DNA of 64,000 bases, taken from the NCBI RefSeq assembly GCF_037975245.1, contig NC_092567.1, positions 1,358,714-1,422,713 on the forward strand. Reading direction: 5' to 3'. The notes beneath the pieces are model-generated. The model did no database searches and had not been told where the DNA came from. It saw only the letters and a list, made by a program, of their open reading frames with translations. Below are positions 12,172 through 24,370 of the stretch, piece after piece. The first letter of the stretch is position 1. Each line of letters begins with the position of its first letter. The position numbers and the translations under genes were made by a program. The DNA is from Apostichopus japonicus. Its lineage: Eukaryota > Echinodermata > Holothuroidea > Aspidochirotida > Stichopodidae.

Positions 12172-12930
12172 TTAGGTCCACCTTTGTCAAAAAGTTCTTT
12201 TTTTTCAGTGCAATTGTGCTTAGGAAGATATTCTCAATATTTCTAATGCGTTTGATAGTAGCAGATGCTTTACAGACATTTCCTTTTACAGTCCACTTGA
12301 AAAGTTTGGTAACCAAATCATCTTGAATAATTCCTTTATTGGAGAAGATAATGCGATCGTTATGTATAATCACTTGATTAATAAAAATGTAATATATGCC
12401 AGCGACTTGTTTGATCAGTATGGTAATCCAATTGCGTATGATAGGCTCAGGCGCCGATTTCAGATTAATATATATCAATTTTCTTTATGCTGTAGTTAAA
12501 TTGACATTTGATTCCCCTGGATTGGAGAAGAGCTGGCCTGTATAAAACCTGATTCTATTTATAACAACTGTGATTGGTTTAACAAGGGCATTAATGCTAT
12601 TTCAATTTCCTAATTTCTCGTATTACCAAGAAACCGACACCATAAATAAAGAGGAATAATGCGTTTAATGTATTTATCGGAACAGGACTAGCAAGGATTA
12701 TTTTGTAAATGCCGAGTTATACTGTTTCAGATGTAAAACTGCGGGTATTTTCAATTCCGTTTGGATGTCATAAATTTATTGCGACTAATACACTTTTTTT
12801 AGTAAGGGGAAAACCAAGCCAATGTTCCTTCTATACATCACAGGTTGAAAGTCTGGAGCACTTGTTTTAGGAATGTCAGTTCACGTCAAACCTTACAAGT
12901 GGAACATGTTTTTTTTTTGTATTGGGGCGG
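12172..12930 (+). mobile_element. Decayed L1/Tx1-like LINE, 3' end of ORF2
   Basis: In one + frame near 12297-12500 the conceptual product contains KFGNQIILNNSFIGEDN and NVIYASDLFDQYGNP, matching the known C-terminal pattern of L1-like ORF2 (W/N..I...IF, KGI.YI.DL...G). At about 12827-12895 a further frame reads VESLEHLF, stop, ECQFTSN, the typical Cys/His-rich ending. Stops and frame changes show it is dead. Confidence 0.55.
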
Positions 12931-13521
12931 TGTATGTTAACACAAATATATAAAAGTTAGAACACCCGGTAAATAGTTTCGCTACAGCGACGTGACCTTG
13001 TTTGCCGCTCTAAACGCACGTCACTTGGTAAACACTTGCTGGTAACTTATTAAGTTTACTTAACCAAAATAGACAACAAATGATTTGGTCTGTCGATATT
13101 TACCGCAGAGAAAGACTAGACTGCCATTCATTGAGTTTCAAGAGAAAAAGGTAAAGTATATTTGACTTATGGCCTAGAAATTCGTATGAACGTGTCGTCA
13201 CAAACATTGCATTTGCTTTATGATACGCATGTGGCTGTTTTATTCATCTTATCAAAATATTGTGAAATTGTTAACACATGCTGTTTGTTATATCATATTT
13301 TAGATTGCACATAATTAAAACTTGATCAAAATTCACTAGTGTTACTGGATTCGGATGGCAGTCTAAATACTGGAACAGGTCAGGAGGGTGTACTTTAAGA
13401 ACACGACACCACAAATCTTACTGGTTTTAACATTCTACTTGCATCTTGTGTGCCAGACATTTTATTGTAAATTGATCGATTTTCCAACAGTGTCATCGTT
13501 TTCCGGCTATTATTTGCAATC

Positions 13522-16500
13522 ATGTCGGGGACAGTACCAGTGCCAGCTGAGACTTCATCTACAACTCATGGTGGACATCGTAAGTGACTTATTAGTTAGA
13601 AGATCTGTTTAATGAAGAATTCTTTATGTACCAATTATATATTAGAGCATAACTTTCTTTCTTTTTGCTAAATATTATGCAACGATATGATATTCTCCAC
13701 TTCTTGCTTGTTAAGTTTAAACTGTACATTTTGAAAATAAAACAATGAATCTCTAAGAACACTGGTTAAAATCTATATTGTAATATATAATGGATAAGCT
13801 CAAAATTCATTTTCCAAGTTGGAATTCTATTGTGTTTTTGAAAATTGACAGTGTTTGAAATATTATTAATTTTGAAACATTTTATTTGTACATTAATGCT
13901 GTTACTTTTTAAGAAACGCACGAAGATGGAGACAAATCGCAACGGCATCCTTCTGAACAGTTAAGTCATGGTAAGCTAGATCCAAATTGTTTTGTTCTCA
14001 AGAATTTGACATGTTATCACTTGTCTCAAACCCCGAACAGCACTTATAACCTTCCTGTCTGTCATTGGAATGTAAACATATGAAAAGTTTAAAGGTATAC
14101 AATTATACTAATGTACCACAAAATAAAAATTGATATCTATGTATGCCTATCTACAGCAGTAATAATGGATCCTACTTTACAACGGTGTTCAAAATATCGC
14201 GAAATCTCTCAAATCTTAAAACAAGATTGTTATCTGAACAACAACAAATATTTAGATTCTTATGCTCTGTAATACCGTAAATGAAAATAAAAGAACCACT
14301 GTTAAATGTCTTTGTAAGATTTTTTGATAGTCTGTTACAGTATAAACATATTTCAGAACTATGTTTAAATACAATTTGGATGCACAATTCCAAAGCTGAA
14401 GATTTTCTTGTTCGCCTTAAAATGATGGTTCTTTATTATTATTACAACTCTATAACAAAACAATTGGAAACTATTTTACAAATATTTTTAAATTCATGCA
14501 AATTATGAAGTGCCGAGATAACTTATTGATCCTCTGATTGTCAATTGCTCGTTACTCTCCATATACAGAAGGTTGGGCTGAATTCCTTGGTAAAATGGCG
14601 GACGAAATAGACCGTAAGACTGCGCAGTCACTTGCAACAATTTACCAGTTTTCAACAGCGGAAATTGAAGAAGAAATGCGTCCTGGTTACGTATTTACGA
14701 GAATGGTGGTTACGAAGGGTCATATCACTCCTAGTGACATTAGTTCTCTCTTGGAGAATCTAAGGAAAGTAGGTGGCAAAGGTCATGAGAGTAAAATAGA
14801 AGACCATTTTCAACGCGCTATGAAATCTTCCACAACCGTTGAAAGACGTGACGGTGAGTATTACATATACGATTCAAAGGAATGTGAACAATCTGAGTTA
14901 TAAAATTTGTTATAAAAACGAGATACGATAGGAAACAATATGCTTCATAATCACGGTAAAGCAACATAACGATTGTTCGACAATAATAGAAAATGCGCTA
15001 ACCTTTTTGGTTTCCATACCAAGCGTTCTTTAATTGCCTATTTGACAGATTACGGAGAATTAAAAGTGAATTTAATAAAAAGACTGGACCGTGCGACCCA
15101 TACAACGCAAATTCTCGCAATATACTTTGACATCCCACCTTGGACGTTGGGCCAATTACAGAAGGATCCCTCTCCGGGTTGCGTATTGGTCACGTATCTT
15201 GAGGAGATCCGTGTAATGTCCAAAGAGAACTCCAAAGAAGTGATCACCGCTTTGGAAAACATTGGTGCGACAGACATACTCAAGGAAACATTTGAACAAG
15301 ACCTGCGGAGTGAGGATGGTAACCTTCAAGGGGAAACTGACGGTACGTCACACAGTCACACAGTCACATAGTCACATATGATTTTCCAAGGGTATCATAC
15401 CATCATGTTCATTTCTTTGTGTGCGCTTGTGTGTTTTTCATTAGTCACATGTTCTTTTCATCATTGCTGAAACTGCATTTAAGTTAATTATGCTGATACA
15501 TACTGCACATTTGTTCTATGCAAATGTCTATTGGACTGAATCACTTCTCTGGTTAATATTAAGCATAAAATGATATTCCTATGTATTTATATTATCCTCT
15601 AAACTTCTCTGAGCATGTAAGCCGTTGTTACACCTATCATTCTTAATCATAGATCATTTATGCTTGTTCCAGTTATTCAATTTGTTACCAGTTTATATGA
15701 AATAAATAATTACCTTCAAGCGAGATACCTGCCTGAAACAGTAGAGTGAGTATAAAAATAGCTTTTCTATGTTTTTTGTTTAAAGTTTGCATCTAAGCCT
15801 CTCCTTTGTTAGATAAATATTCATTTTAGGATTAATCTTTCTTGTAAACCAAAAAAAGTTCCACATGTATCAGGAACGTACAACAATCGTATTTATCTCC
15901 TCGTGTTATTTCATGCAAGTAGTAAATTAACCACCGTAATTTATCTGAACGGTTGCTTATTCATTCTTGCAGAGAGAAATCCAAACGTTACTTCTACGGT
16001 GCAGATAGAGGACCCTCATAGCGTTGCGTCGACTCAAAAAACCATTATTAACAGTGTTAATAGCAGCATCAACTCTGGTATAACGATAGTGAGTATTTTA
16101 TCAAAGGGAAGGGGGACACCCCCTCCCCACTGAAAATGTTTTGCATTTCCAGGTGGACTTGGATGCAATTTGGTGCTCCAAATGATGTTTTTGTTTCTCA
16201 TTTGGAAATGAAAAAGGGGTTTTCTGACTTGCGAAGCGGTCGGGCGGAATGATACTTCCACCCCTCTTTATTTTTCACTGGGGAGCTGGCGCCCCCAGCC
16301 CCCGGTTCCTTCGTCCTTGGAATAAACAATACGAATAAACTGACCTTGCTCTAACCCAGTTTCTCTTCATTTTCATCATGTCATTATAATTGCGGTAAGC
16401 CTACATTACATAGATATGTGATGTACCGACTCAACTTACGCAAATGATAATCAACTTCAGTAATCATTCATACGTGATATATCGAGTTGAAGAGATTGTT

Positions 16501-18538
16501 TATTATGTACAATGAAAGTTTGACAGCCGCGTTGAATTAACTGACTAAGCGCATGGTGGACCGATTCACACAAAGATTACAGTAACTACTTTGAAACTTA
16601 AAGTATTGTAACACAGTAAAAACTGGATCTTGCTGATATATATGATAAATCGTTGGCATATGTCATTATGTTTACAATAAGAACTGAGAATATATGTAAT
16701 TCCAGCAAACGCATCAAACTGCATTTGTTGGAATTACACATATTCCCATATTTACTGTTCTCTGTGTGCATCGGAAACCATCAATGATAAATTATACTTT
16801 AAGTGAGTACCTGTTAGTTTCACAATTCCGTTGGACTAAGCAGTACTTAGTGTGTAAGATTCACTAGTAATTTAAATTTAGTGAGCTTGAGTCATGTAAA
16901 ACAAAATTGTTCTTCTAATCTTTTCTTTTTAAAAAAAAACAGTGGTTTAAGTTATTCCAGTAGTATTTCAGAAGCACATATAATGTACAACAATTTCAAA
17001 ATATGTGTCACGGTATGATTTTTCTTTCCATTCATTAGTTAACTTAACTAAATTTGTTTCTTACTTTCTAGACGGAACAGTCTCCCAAGTTTGAAATCCT
17101 TCAAAGCAGGCCTAAAGAAGATACATGTGTTTGTAATACTGGCGACTCCCGCAGATTCAGAAAATATTACTTAAATAAAAGTGTTGTAGGAGCTATTTGT
17201 AAGACGTGCGGAAAGGAATGGTTACAGAAAATGTTCCTTAGAGACCTCGCCACTACGCGAGAGATATCTGTTGATGGTCAACCGCTTTGTCTTCGAAGAT
17301 GTTCCATTAATATTTCAGAATCTTTGCCCAGCGAGAATGACGGAGATTGTTCAACATTCAAAGTAGGCGATCTCATTAAATGGAAATCAGATGAACACCA
17401 TCAAAACTTAAATGCTATTATAGAATCTATTGACACGGACGAAAACGTGTCGCTTATTGTCATTGAAGCGTCCCACTTTGGTCAAATTAAGATTTATAGA
17501 GAAGACAATTGTCTATCAAAATTTAACGATTTACATGCCATTACTTATGAGAGAAATGGCGAAGTACCAGACTTACCAGATTTGGTAAGGGCACGGGCGC
17601 TTGCATGGTGCACTGGTGATTCATACATTTCCAACATATTCCTTACTGAAACCATGAGGTTTATAAAGTACTGTAAGTTTGGTTCAGATTTGCAATGGAG
17701 GGTGATGGGGCATGTAGGTGAGGTAGTTACAAATGCACTAAAGAACACGCTAGGTTCTACATGGGTTACTGGAAGAGAGGAAAAAGATCCTTTCTCATCG
17801 GATAGAAAGTATTTTGCACCAGATGTTCATTCTGGAATCTATATTATAATTGCCGATTCAGCATTCACATTTCAGCTCAACGAGCGTGACACACACACAA
17901 CAACAGAACAAAACCTGTTTAGGTCATTTTGTACAAATTTCTCAAAATGTTTGTCTTACCACAACTTCCTGGTTTATGAGATGCTCTCTGAAAGACCATG
18001 GGCAGAGGAAAACTGGTATGTCAAACTGCGTCTAACGGATATGGTCGTCCCAATTCTGATCAAAAGTATTGAACAAGAAACCCAATCTCCTCGAACTTCT
18101 TTTAACCCTCTTGCATCAGTTGTCGGCCATGCTATTCATTTGACAATGAAAAAGACCGACGAAGAAGTCCAACTTAATGAATTACTACCCGGTGATCATA
18201 TAGTCACCTCACATACTACTCTCCATCCTCGCTGTCACGCCATCGTTGCTTCCGTAAACCTACAAATGGGACAATTAGGATTAATTCGTAATGTTTTCCC
18301 TGGCCGTATCGTGGAAAGAGTAGAGAAAGTTTCACCTCCAATTTTACGTGTAGTTTACAACAAAAGTGACATCTGTTCTCCAGATGAAGTCATCCAAAAG
18401 GCTAGATCTGAACATGCTAGAAAAAAACATTTATACTACAATATTCTGACGAACAATTGTAAACATTTTGCTGTTTGGTGTAAACGCAAAACGGATGAAA
18501 CTAGTAAATCGCGCTCTGAGAGTAATGAGTCTCCCTGA
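13522..18538 (+). CDS. Gene 2: DED-DED-LRAT(degenerate)-LRAT fusion protein
   Basis: Six exons: 13522-13579, 13914-13970, 14569-14853, 15049-15342, 15973-16088 and 17072-18538. Donor phases 1,1,1,1,0 match the acceptors and the sum is 2277 bases, 759 codons with stop. Exon 1 starts at an ATG (13522). Exons 3 and 4 each encode a death-effector-like helical domain (about residues 40-125 and 135-225). Exon 5 is a Ser/Asn/Thr linker. Exon 6 holds a Cys segment (CVC...CKTC), a degenerate LRAT domain (about 367-474; His to Asn, Cys to Thr) and an intact-looking one (about 644-745; HAIV His659, NNCKHF Cys733). DEDs recruit partners in cell-death and innate-immune complexes. LRAT folds are thiol acyltransferases or hydrolases. 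The combined role is inference: a death-fold scaffold carrying a thiol enzyme. No membrane segment was seen. A non-coding first exon may exist. Confidence 0.82.
14569..14853 (+). CDS. Gene 2 exon 3: first death-effector-like domain
   Basis: 95 codons, phase 1-1, acceptor ATATACAG and donor G|GTGAGT. The pattern EGWAEFLGKMADEIDR ... LATIYQF ... FTRMVVTKGHITPSD ... SSLLENLRKVG ... KIEDHF fits a six-helix DED with the conserved 'xxLxxxGxIxxxDxxxLxxLLxxxG' core. Without alignment the choice of DED over another death fold is a pattern call. Confidence 0.7.
15049..15342 (+). CDS. Gene 2 exon 4: second death-effector-like domain
   Basis: 98 codons, phase 1-1, acceptor TTTGACAG and donor G|GTACGT. 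It has the same helical layout as exon 3 (GELKVNLIKRLD ... ILAIYFDIPPWTL ... LVTYLEEIRVMSKENSKE ... ALENIGATDILKETF). More diverged than exon 3. Two phase-1 domain exons side by side suggest exon duplication. Confidence 0.6.
16108..16322 (-). mobile_element. Copy of a GC-rich short TIR element in gene 2 intron 5
   Basis: Reverse complement of most of the element at 37325-37690: shared blocks ggacaccccctcccc, gcaccaaattgcat (as complement), aaaaaggggttttctgactt and a terminus ggttcctNcgNccttgg. It starts only some 20 bases after the splice donor at 16088. The left end is truncated. Confidence 0.65.
16688..16746. ncRNA. Short intronic hairpin, 22-bp stem, 15-nt loop (miRNA-like or tiny foldback)
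   Basis: GAATATATGTAATTCCAGC... at 16688-16709 pairs with 16725-16746 with one mismatch and one G-T pair. Outer AGAAC/GTTCT pairing may extend it. The size suits a pre-miRNA, but a small inverted-repeat element is equally possible. Confidence 0.3.
17072..18538 (+). CDS. Gene 2 exon 6: Cys segment and two LRAT-like domains
   Basis: Acceptor TTACTTTCTAG, phase 0; 488 codons to the stop at 18536-18538. The head has four cysteines as CVC ... CKTC, a possible metal site. LRAT-like domain 1 begins GDLIKW. Where the second domain has HAIV it reads NAII, and where the second has NNCKHF it reads TETMRF, so catalysis is not expected. LRAT-like domain 2 begins GDHIV, has CHAIVASV and NNCKHFAVWCK. Its third catalytic position reads LIRN rather than the usual VIH. 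Confidence 0.8.
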   Translation, partial: TEQSPKFEILQSRPKEDTCVCNTGDSRRFRKYYLNKSVVGAICKTCGKEWLQKMFLRDLATTREISVDGQPLCLRRCSINISESLPSENDGDCSTFKVGDLIKWKSDEHHQNLNAIIESIDTDENVSLIVIEASHFGQIKIYREDNCLSKFNDLHAITYERNGEVPDLPDLVRARALAWCTGDSYISNIFLTETMRFIKYCKFGSDLQWRVMGHVGEVVTNALKNTLGSTWVTGREEKDPFSSDRKYFAPDVHSGIYIIIADSAFTFQLNERDTHTTTEQNLFRSFCTNFSKCLSYHNFLVYEMLSERPWAEENWYVKLRLTDMVVPILIKSIEQETQSPRTSFNPLASVVGHAIHLTMKKTDEEVQLNELLPGDHIVTSHTTLHPRCHAIVASVNLQMGQLGLIRNVFPGRIVERVEKVSPPILRVVYNKSDICSPDEVIQKARSEHARKKHLYYNILTNNCKHFAVWCKRKTDETSKSRSESNESP

Positions 18539-21500
18539 ACATAGATAGTCCCCACACAGGGCTATAAACAACTACCCAAGGTTGAAAGAAACCAACATAA
18601 TTTTAAAATGAAATACCTTAACACTTTTGCAGCGTTTAAATGCAATTACGTTTTTTAATTACTAATGCATATTTTCTTACTCAATGTGTATAACCACAAA
18701 TTTAATTTACATTTTTCAATAGAATACATGTTGTATTATCGTATAAATAGAATGTAAATATTTAAATAGCGTTTATGACCTTTCTTTTTTACCGAAGTTA
18801 GGTATTAAAAAGCAAATGACTATGTTCAACAAGTAGATATATTATTATACGATGGTATAACAGTTTCCACCTTTTCGATATTCAATCTAGGCGACGTAAT
18901 ATTTAGTTAGCTTTTATTGTTATTTGAAATCATTCTACATTTTTTTTTAGTTAAAGGTCGTGTGTAATCAAAGATTATAAGCCTATATGTTAAATCATTT
19001 GATATAGTCAAATTAATTCCTTTGAAAAAGTCGGCAATGTGTTGAAAAGAAATCATTCATTACAGGTTCCTTTGACTAATATTAACTAATATCATAGAAT
19101 ATTGAACACATATCAATTGAAAGGCTCAAAGACTCAAAACAGATCTGTTTGCTCCCAGATGTCTTTTAAAGGTCAATCTTGGTGTGGCAGCGATGTATAA
19201 AGGTCCAATTAAATTGTGGTACTACGTTGTCACACCCAAGTAAGTATTAGTTTCATCACGTCAAAGTAGTACAGACGAAAAACCAAATAGTTATTACGTA
19301 GACTAACAACCTTAAACATATAAGTTCTTTCATTGTTGTTGTTCCTGTTGTAACTAGAGTAACTCATAAAGTATTGTAAGATGCATTGTATTCGGTTTGC
19401 TCAATACAGCGTTACGTAAGTTTGCCAGGTCAACCAAATCCATTGGAATATCTTTTCCGTCGTCTTTATTTGTGACTTTTGTAGTAAAACACCATTGGGC
19501 AGTACATTTACACAGCCGATACTCATAGCTCGTACAGCAACTACTGTCCATGTCTTACAACCGTGCGTCAGTAATAACTACTTTGTGTTCGTAACACGGT
19601 AACATGTGTTACAGGTGGCACTGTAACCACTTCAAAGTTGTTAACTTGTTCCCATGCAAGACAACGAACTGCGTGACTGGACAAGGAGTCTATAAAGATG
19701 AGCATGCCTACAAGATGAAGTAACGGAGGTACAGTAACGCTGATTCCATTTCAAACCTCTCTTTAAATTACGCCAATTCGTCATGTCGAGAACGAATAAA
19801 TGACATGTTCGAATATATCCTTAGGCCTACCTATAGCATAAAACGACGAGATACGACTTCATTTAAGAATCGCGTATTGATGAACTCGCACTAAGGGTTA
19901 GTATAGCAAATACTGTCCATGTTCCACAACCGTGCATTAGTTATTACAATTAAGTGTTCGCAACACTGTTACATGGGTTACAGGACACTAACAATTGTTA
20001 CTGTTTTGGAACATTTGGTGACGTGAGATGCGATGTAAGGTGGGAACATGTTAAATGTTTACAGTTGTTTCTTAGACCATTGTATTAGAGGTGTTACTGT
20101 ATTACTGAGCACTATTGTATGACATTCAACTATATTTATCCTTTACAAATCTGCAATGCATTGTAAACACGTCCTTGAGATCTCGAAACTATTGGTTCTC
20201 TGTGAGTTTTGTGTTGCATCTTACTCTCAGTGTGTTAAACAAGGTAGTCCAGCTATTTTCAATGATGAGTCTCAGATATTTAGAGTAACTTCTCAAAATT
20301 CAAAGGGGTATAGTAATACGACTGCAGTGTCTTCACAAGGTCTTTTACAAATTAATGTTTTGCCGTAAGGTAAACCTTCAACACATTCAAGGAATTGATT
20401 GTAGGTGGTAATGCATCTGTGTACGGATAGAGAATAACATATGTGAAGTATATCTCTCTAATGATCATGTCAAGCTTTGACACAAACAAGAACAAGTAGC
20501 AGTTCGTAACAAAGTTGTTTCAGGTAACGATCATTTTATCATAAAGATTCCATAACGTTACAAGCAATACACTGGTGAACTATGGCACTATCAATAACGG
20601 TTATCGCGACTGCCAGGACAAGCTGAGGCATACCAGACTCGCACTCATATATAGAAGCACACGCACATTGACAATAAACTCGTTCCTAGCAGTTGGCACT
20701 GGGCTTAAATTCGAGACTCGTACGATTATATCCATTGAATATAGAACTGTTGGTGTTTTCAACTGTTACAGCCTTGTCACAGTCAGAAAAATTCAACTAA
20801 TTTGATTTAGAATAAATCTTATCTTTTGTAAAGAAACGGACGGACTGCCAATTAAAGTCGTTTCTTGACCTTTATCTGTTAACCATTGTCATTTAAACCA
20901 CTATTATCTTATCTAATTAATTATACTGGTTTAATGAACATTTGTACTTTGATCACTTCTTGGTAAGCGCAAATCAGCTATTATTCATTTATTTATTTAA
21001 ACGTTTATGAAATTTAACAAAAGCCTTCGTTCTTTATTAACTATACCTTGAATGTGACCTTGATATTTGATTGTTATTTCATATCGTCATTTAAAATATA
21101 AAACGGCAGGAGTAAATATCAATACAAGAAAATACCAAACATTTCGCATTTCGTCCTATATCTCCCGAACGTTCTTCAACACAGATATGAGCGGAGCAGA
21201 AAATGTAAAAGTAGAAGAAAAATTATGCAATCAAACTTTCCAAAAAAAGCGATAGGAACCCTTGCTTTTGTTCAGACAAACATGACAGACGTTTCAGGAA
21301 CGAAGGTTAATTGGTAGTAAATGAACCTGATGAAGGCTTTTACACTTCAACATGTAGCACTCAGACAGTTTAAGAAGGTATATTTATTTGTCATTATTAG
21401 TAAATGAAAAGTTGCAAGACACTGAAAGTCTTTGCAATTTGTCCTTTTACATAATCACTGTATAGTGTTATAAGTTCATTAATTTCATAGATTTCGTAGA

Positions 21501-21900
21501 GCAAAAACAACTGATCTTTAAACATTTCTGATATGATACTAAAACAGCTTGTTGTAAACACATTTTGACAAACTTAAGTATCTGGGCGGTATTTTAAGGT
21601 AAGTTATTATTTTACCGGTGATATATTTGTACTTCTCCCTTACATAACATCAGCAGAGACTTGCAGAAGGAGAACATCAATACATAAGTTTCTTTCCACG
21701 AAGAAAGAACAAACCAACCAGGCGACCGGGCTTTTCCTCAGTAGTAAACAATACTACCAGAGTTTTACTCAAAAACCGTCTGGCCACCTACATCTGCCAG
21801 AGCCGAATGCCCTTACTAAATTATGTGGTCTAGTTAAGTTATCAAGAGACGATTCTTATTTCATTTTAGTATTGCTTTAAACCACCAGATATCCAAGGAA
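18539..21900. other. Intergenic, with a diverged direct repeat
   Basis: No gene recognised. Two diverged copies of about 100 bp (19521-19618 and 19899-19985; shared tactgtccatg, acaaccgtgc, gttcg-aacac, gttacagg) lie about 380 bp apart. Small ORFs here look random. Confidence 0.5.
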
Positions 21901-21907
21901 GAGGTCG

Positions 21908-22153
21908 TTAATTACAAGTTCGAAGAGACGGGTGTATTTTACATTTATATTTATATAATTTAAAGGTGGGATCGCTCGTAATTTCCTCGTAAATTCTGTC
22001 CTTCACACCACCCGATTCAAAAATAACATCAATACTACCCTCTACCGGTTCGTCGCTGTTGTCTCGTAATTTCTCAGCAATCCCGTGTTTACGGCTAGTA
22101 AGCAATAAACGGGTTCGGTTACTTGAACGGTGGCCTTGGCGAAATTCCTCCAT
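21908..22153 (-). CDS. Uncharacterised 81-codon ORF
   Basis: From the ATG at 22153 it encodes a charged 81-residue protein (starts MEEFRQGHRSSNRTR) with CpG-richer codons than its surroundings. No domain is recognised. It may be a first exon of a minus-strand gene or a repeat fragment. Upstream, 22177-22202 is an 11-bp inverted repeat around a 4-base loop (agggagttgtt / aacaactccct). Confidence 0.2.
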   Translation of the reverse strand: MEEFRQGHRSSNRTRLLLTSRKHGIAEKLRDNSDEPVEGSIDVIFESGGVKDRIYEEITSDPTFKLYKYKCKIHPSLRTCN

Positions 22154-22213
22154 AGTTTCTTGTCTGTGGCAGTACAGGGAGTTGTTATGGAACAACTCCC
22201 TGGTCAGTAGCAT

Positions 22214-24370
22214 GCGGTATCACGCCGCGTTTTCGTGTGTGTTGTGTGATACAAAACTCTGTGCTTTGTTTTACGTTCAGAACTTTTTCACAACTAATGG
22301 GCTGTACAGTATAGGTTACGGTCGAGCTTTGCATCAGGCGTAATAGTTTGACCAGTGAGCTGCTACTCTAGCAGTTCCCTGCTTTTACTCTTTTAGGCCT
22401 ACATGGTGAGCAGTCGAAGTCAAGAAACAGCTCAAGAAACTAATAGTTATGAACTTTATGTCTGATTCACGCTGACTGGTGTCACAAAAAGACAAACGCG
22501 AATGAGTGAAAAAATTGACTGAAGTGATTACAAAATTGGGTATCAAACGTAAAGTCAAGTCCGTCATGTGTGAACAATTGGTATTTCAGCCAATTTAGGT
22601 ATTAATTATACATAGACAGAGTCACAGCTTACATTGTATTTTATATATAAAGTTTAGTTATATATCAGGAGGGTAAGACAAAGCGTTTTATGTCATATAC
22701 CATATATAGATAAATATGTATATTTAATTATTTTTGGACTCCTGGCAACGGGCTCTTTAGGCGATCACAGAGCACTTGCCCTAGCTCCACCCCGTCCTCC
22801 TAATCGGTGCACGTAAATCCTGTCCTTGCACCCCTTTGACCCGAATTAAAAAAATAACGAAACTTGAACGGAAAAGGGAAGGAAAATACGTTGCCATAAG
22901 GGGCGGCTCCACCCTCTTTAGAAAGGATTGGCAAAAAGGGAATAAGTTCATGAACAATAAACTAATAGTTATTTCCATTAAAAAGTGTCTCGCTGAGCAT
23001 CGGCCGTCAAAGCAAAAAACTTTTTTTTCTAAATCACGTCAGTGTATTGCTTTCCAGCGTACTGTACTCCCAGAATTGACTGTCCTGCTTTCTTGTTCCG
23101 AACGGCTCCCAACGAAATGCCAAAAAGTCGGCAACGGGGTTGGGGTGGGTTACCCAGCTCCACCATGGGGCACCTCATCTCGACTGACTCGAATTACAAC
23201 TCGAAACTTTAACTGAAATTGGATTGAATTTAAAAAAAAATATACTAGCTGTCTGCATGGATCATACTTATCTATACTATTGTGTGACCATATAGGCGTA
23301 CAGGCTCTATATAGTCAACCAGGAGAGACTGGGGGAAGCTTTTTTTCTTGCAACAGAAAATTAAACATTGCTGGGAAGTTCCTAGCACGATTAATTCATT
23401 TCAAACTTCGACGGCAATGAAGGACAAAGAGAACCATATAGGCTGACTATAAGATCATTGAACCATCACGAACAACTCCGAATAATCTTCCATTTGCCGA
23501 TTCATTACACTGGGAATAAGGGGTGGGGGTGGGGCTTTCCATTTGATCCGCAAGTATATTGAACGGTCACCACAACAAGGGTGTATAGCTTGGGACTAGC
23601 ACGGGGAGACTTGTCAACCTTGTGAACTTTTTTGGGGGTTAGACGCAGGGGGGGGGGGAGTCGGCAAACTAAAAAGTACAGGGTAAACAGAGGGGAGGAA
23701 AGAGGTCAAAAAAGAAAGAGTGAAAAACAGATAAAGGGATGGAGGAAGAAAGTAAAGAAAATGTGGAGATGGAGGCTAGGGGTAGAGATAGATATGATAT
23801 GAAAGTACAGAGAAAAAAAAACCAAGAGCAGAAAAATGGAGATCACTGGGATACTGTCAAATGCACAAGAAGAATATACAATCTAAATACTGGAATTAAA
23901 TAATGCACAACATAAATACAGCTTTGTGACATCAACAAATCAAAGGGGAAGGATATAATGTTTCAAGGATGCTGGAAAATAAGACACAACTATGCCTAAC
24001 TGTTATCTTGCCAGGAAATAAATACACCAGTGCATGAGAGGAGGTGAGAGACAGGACTGATCGTGTCGATAGGGGTACATGTGATTCAAGAAGATAGATG
24101 TAAAGATTAGCATCGTTTGGACACTTCAAATGGGACCCCCTCCCCACCCGCCCCCACGTTCAAATCATATCCCCTCCTGGCAACGGAAATGAACACCAGT
24201 ATAAATAAACCGATACAGATATTTATACAAGCTGTGCGTGTAGGTCTATATACAATATAAAGCTGGCCATTCTCTGATTGTTACTCCTTGATTGAATTTC
24301 CCCAACCTTGCCCACCTTGACTTAGAGGGTGGCCAAGCTCCTGATTCACAGTCATAGCTACTATCGAACA
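22214..24370. other. Repeat-like intergenic region
   Basis: Contains GC-richer patches (22740-22850, 23090-23200), a G-run (23649-23660) and a purine-rich stretch (23690-23880). No gene recognised. Confidence 0.4.

Noticed and set aside
22836-23216. 126-codon + strand ORF
   Set aside because: No domain, mixed composition, lies in repeat-like sequence.
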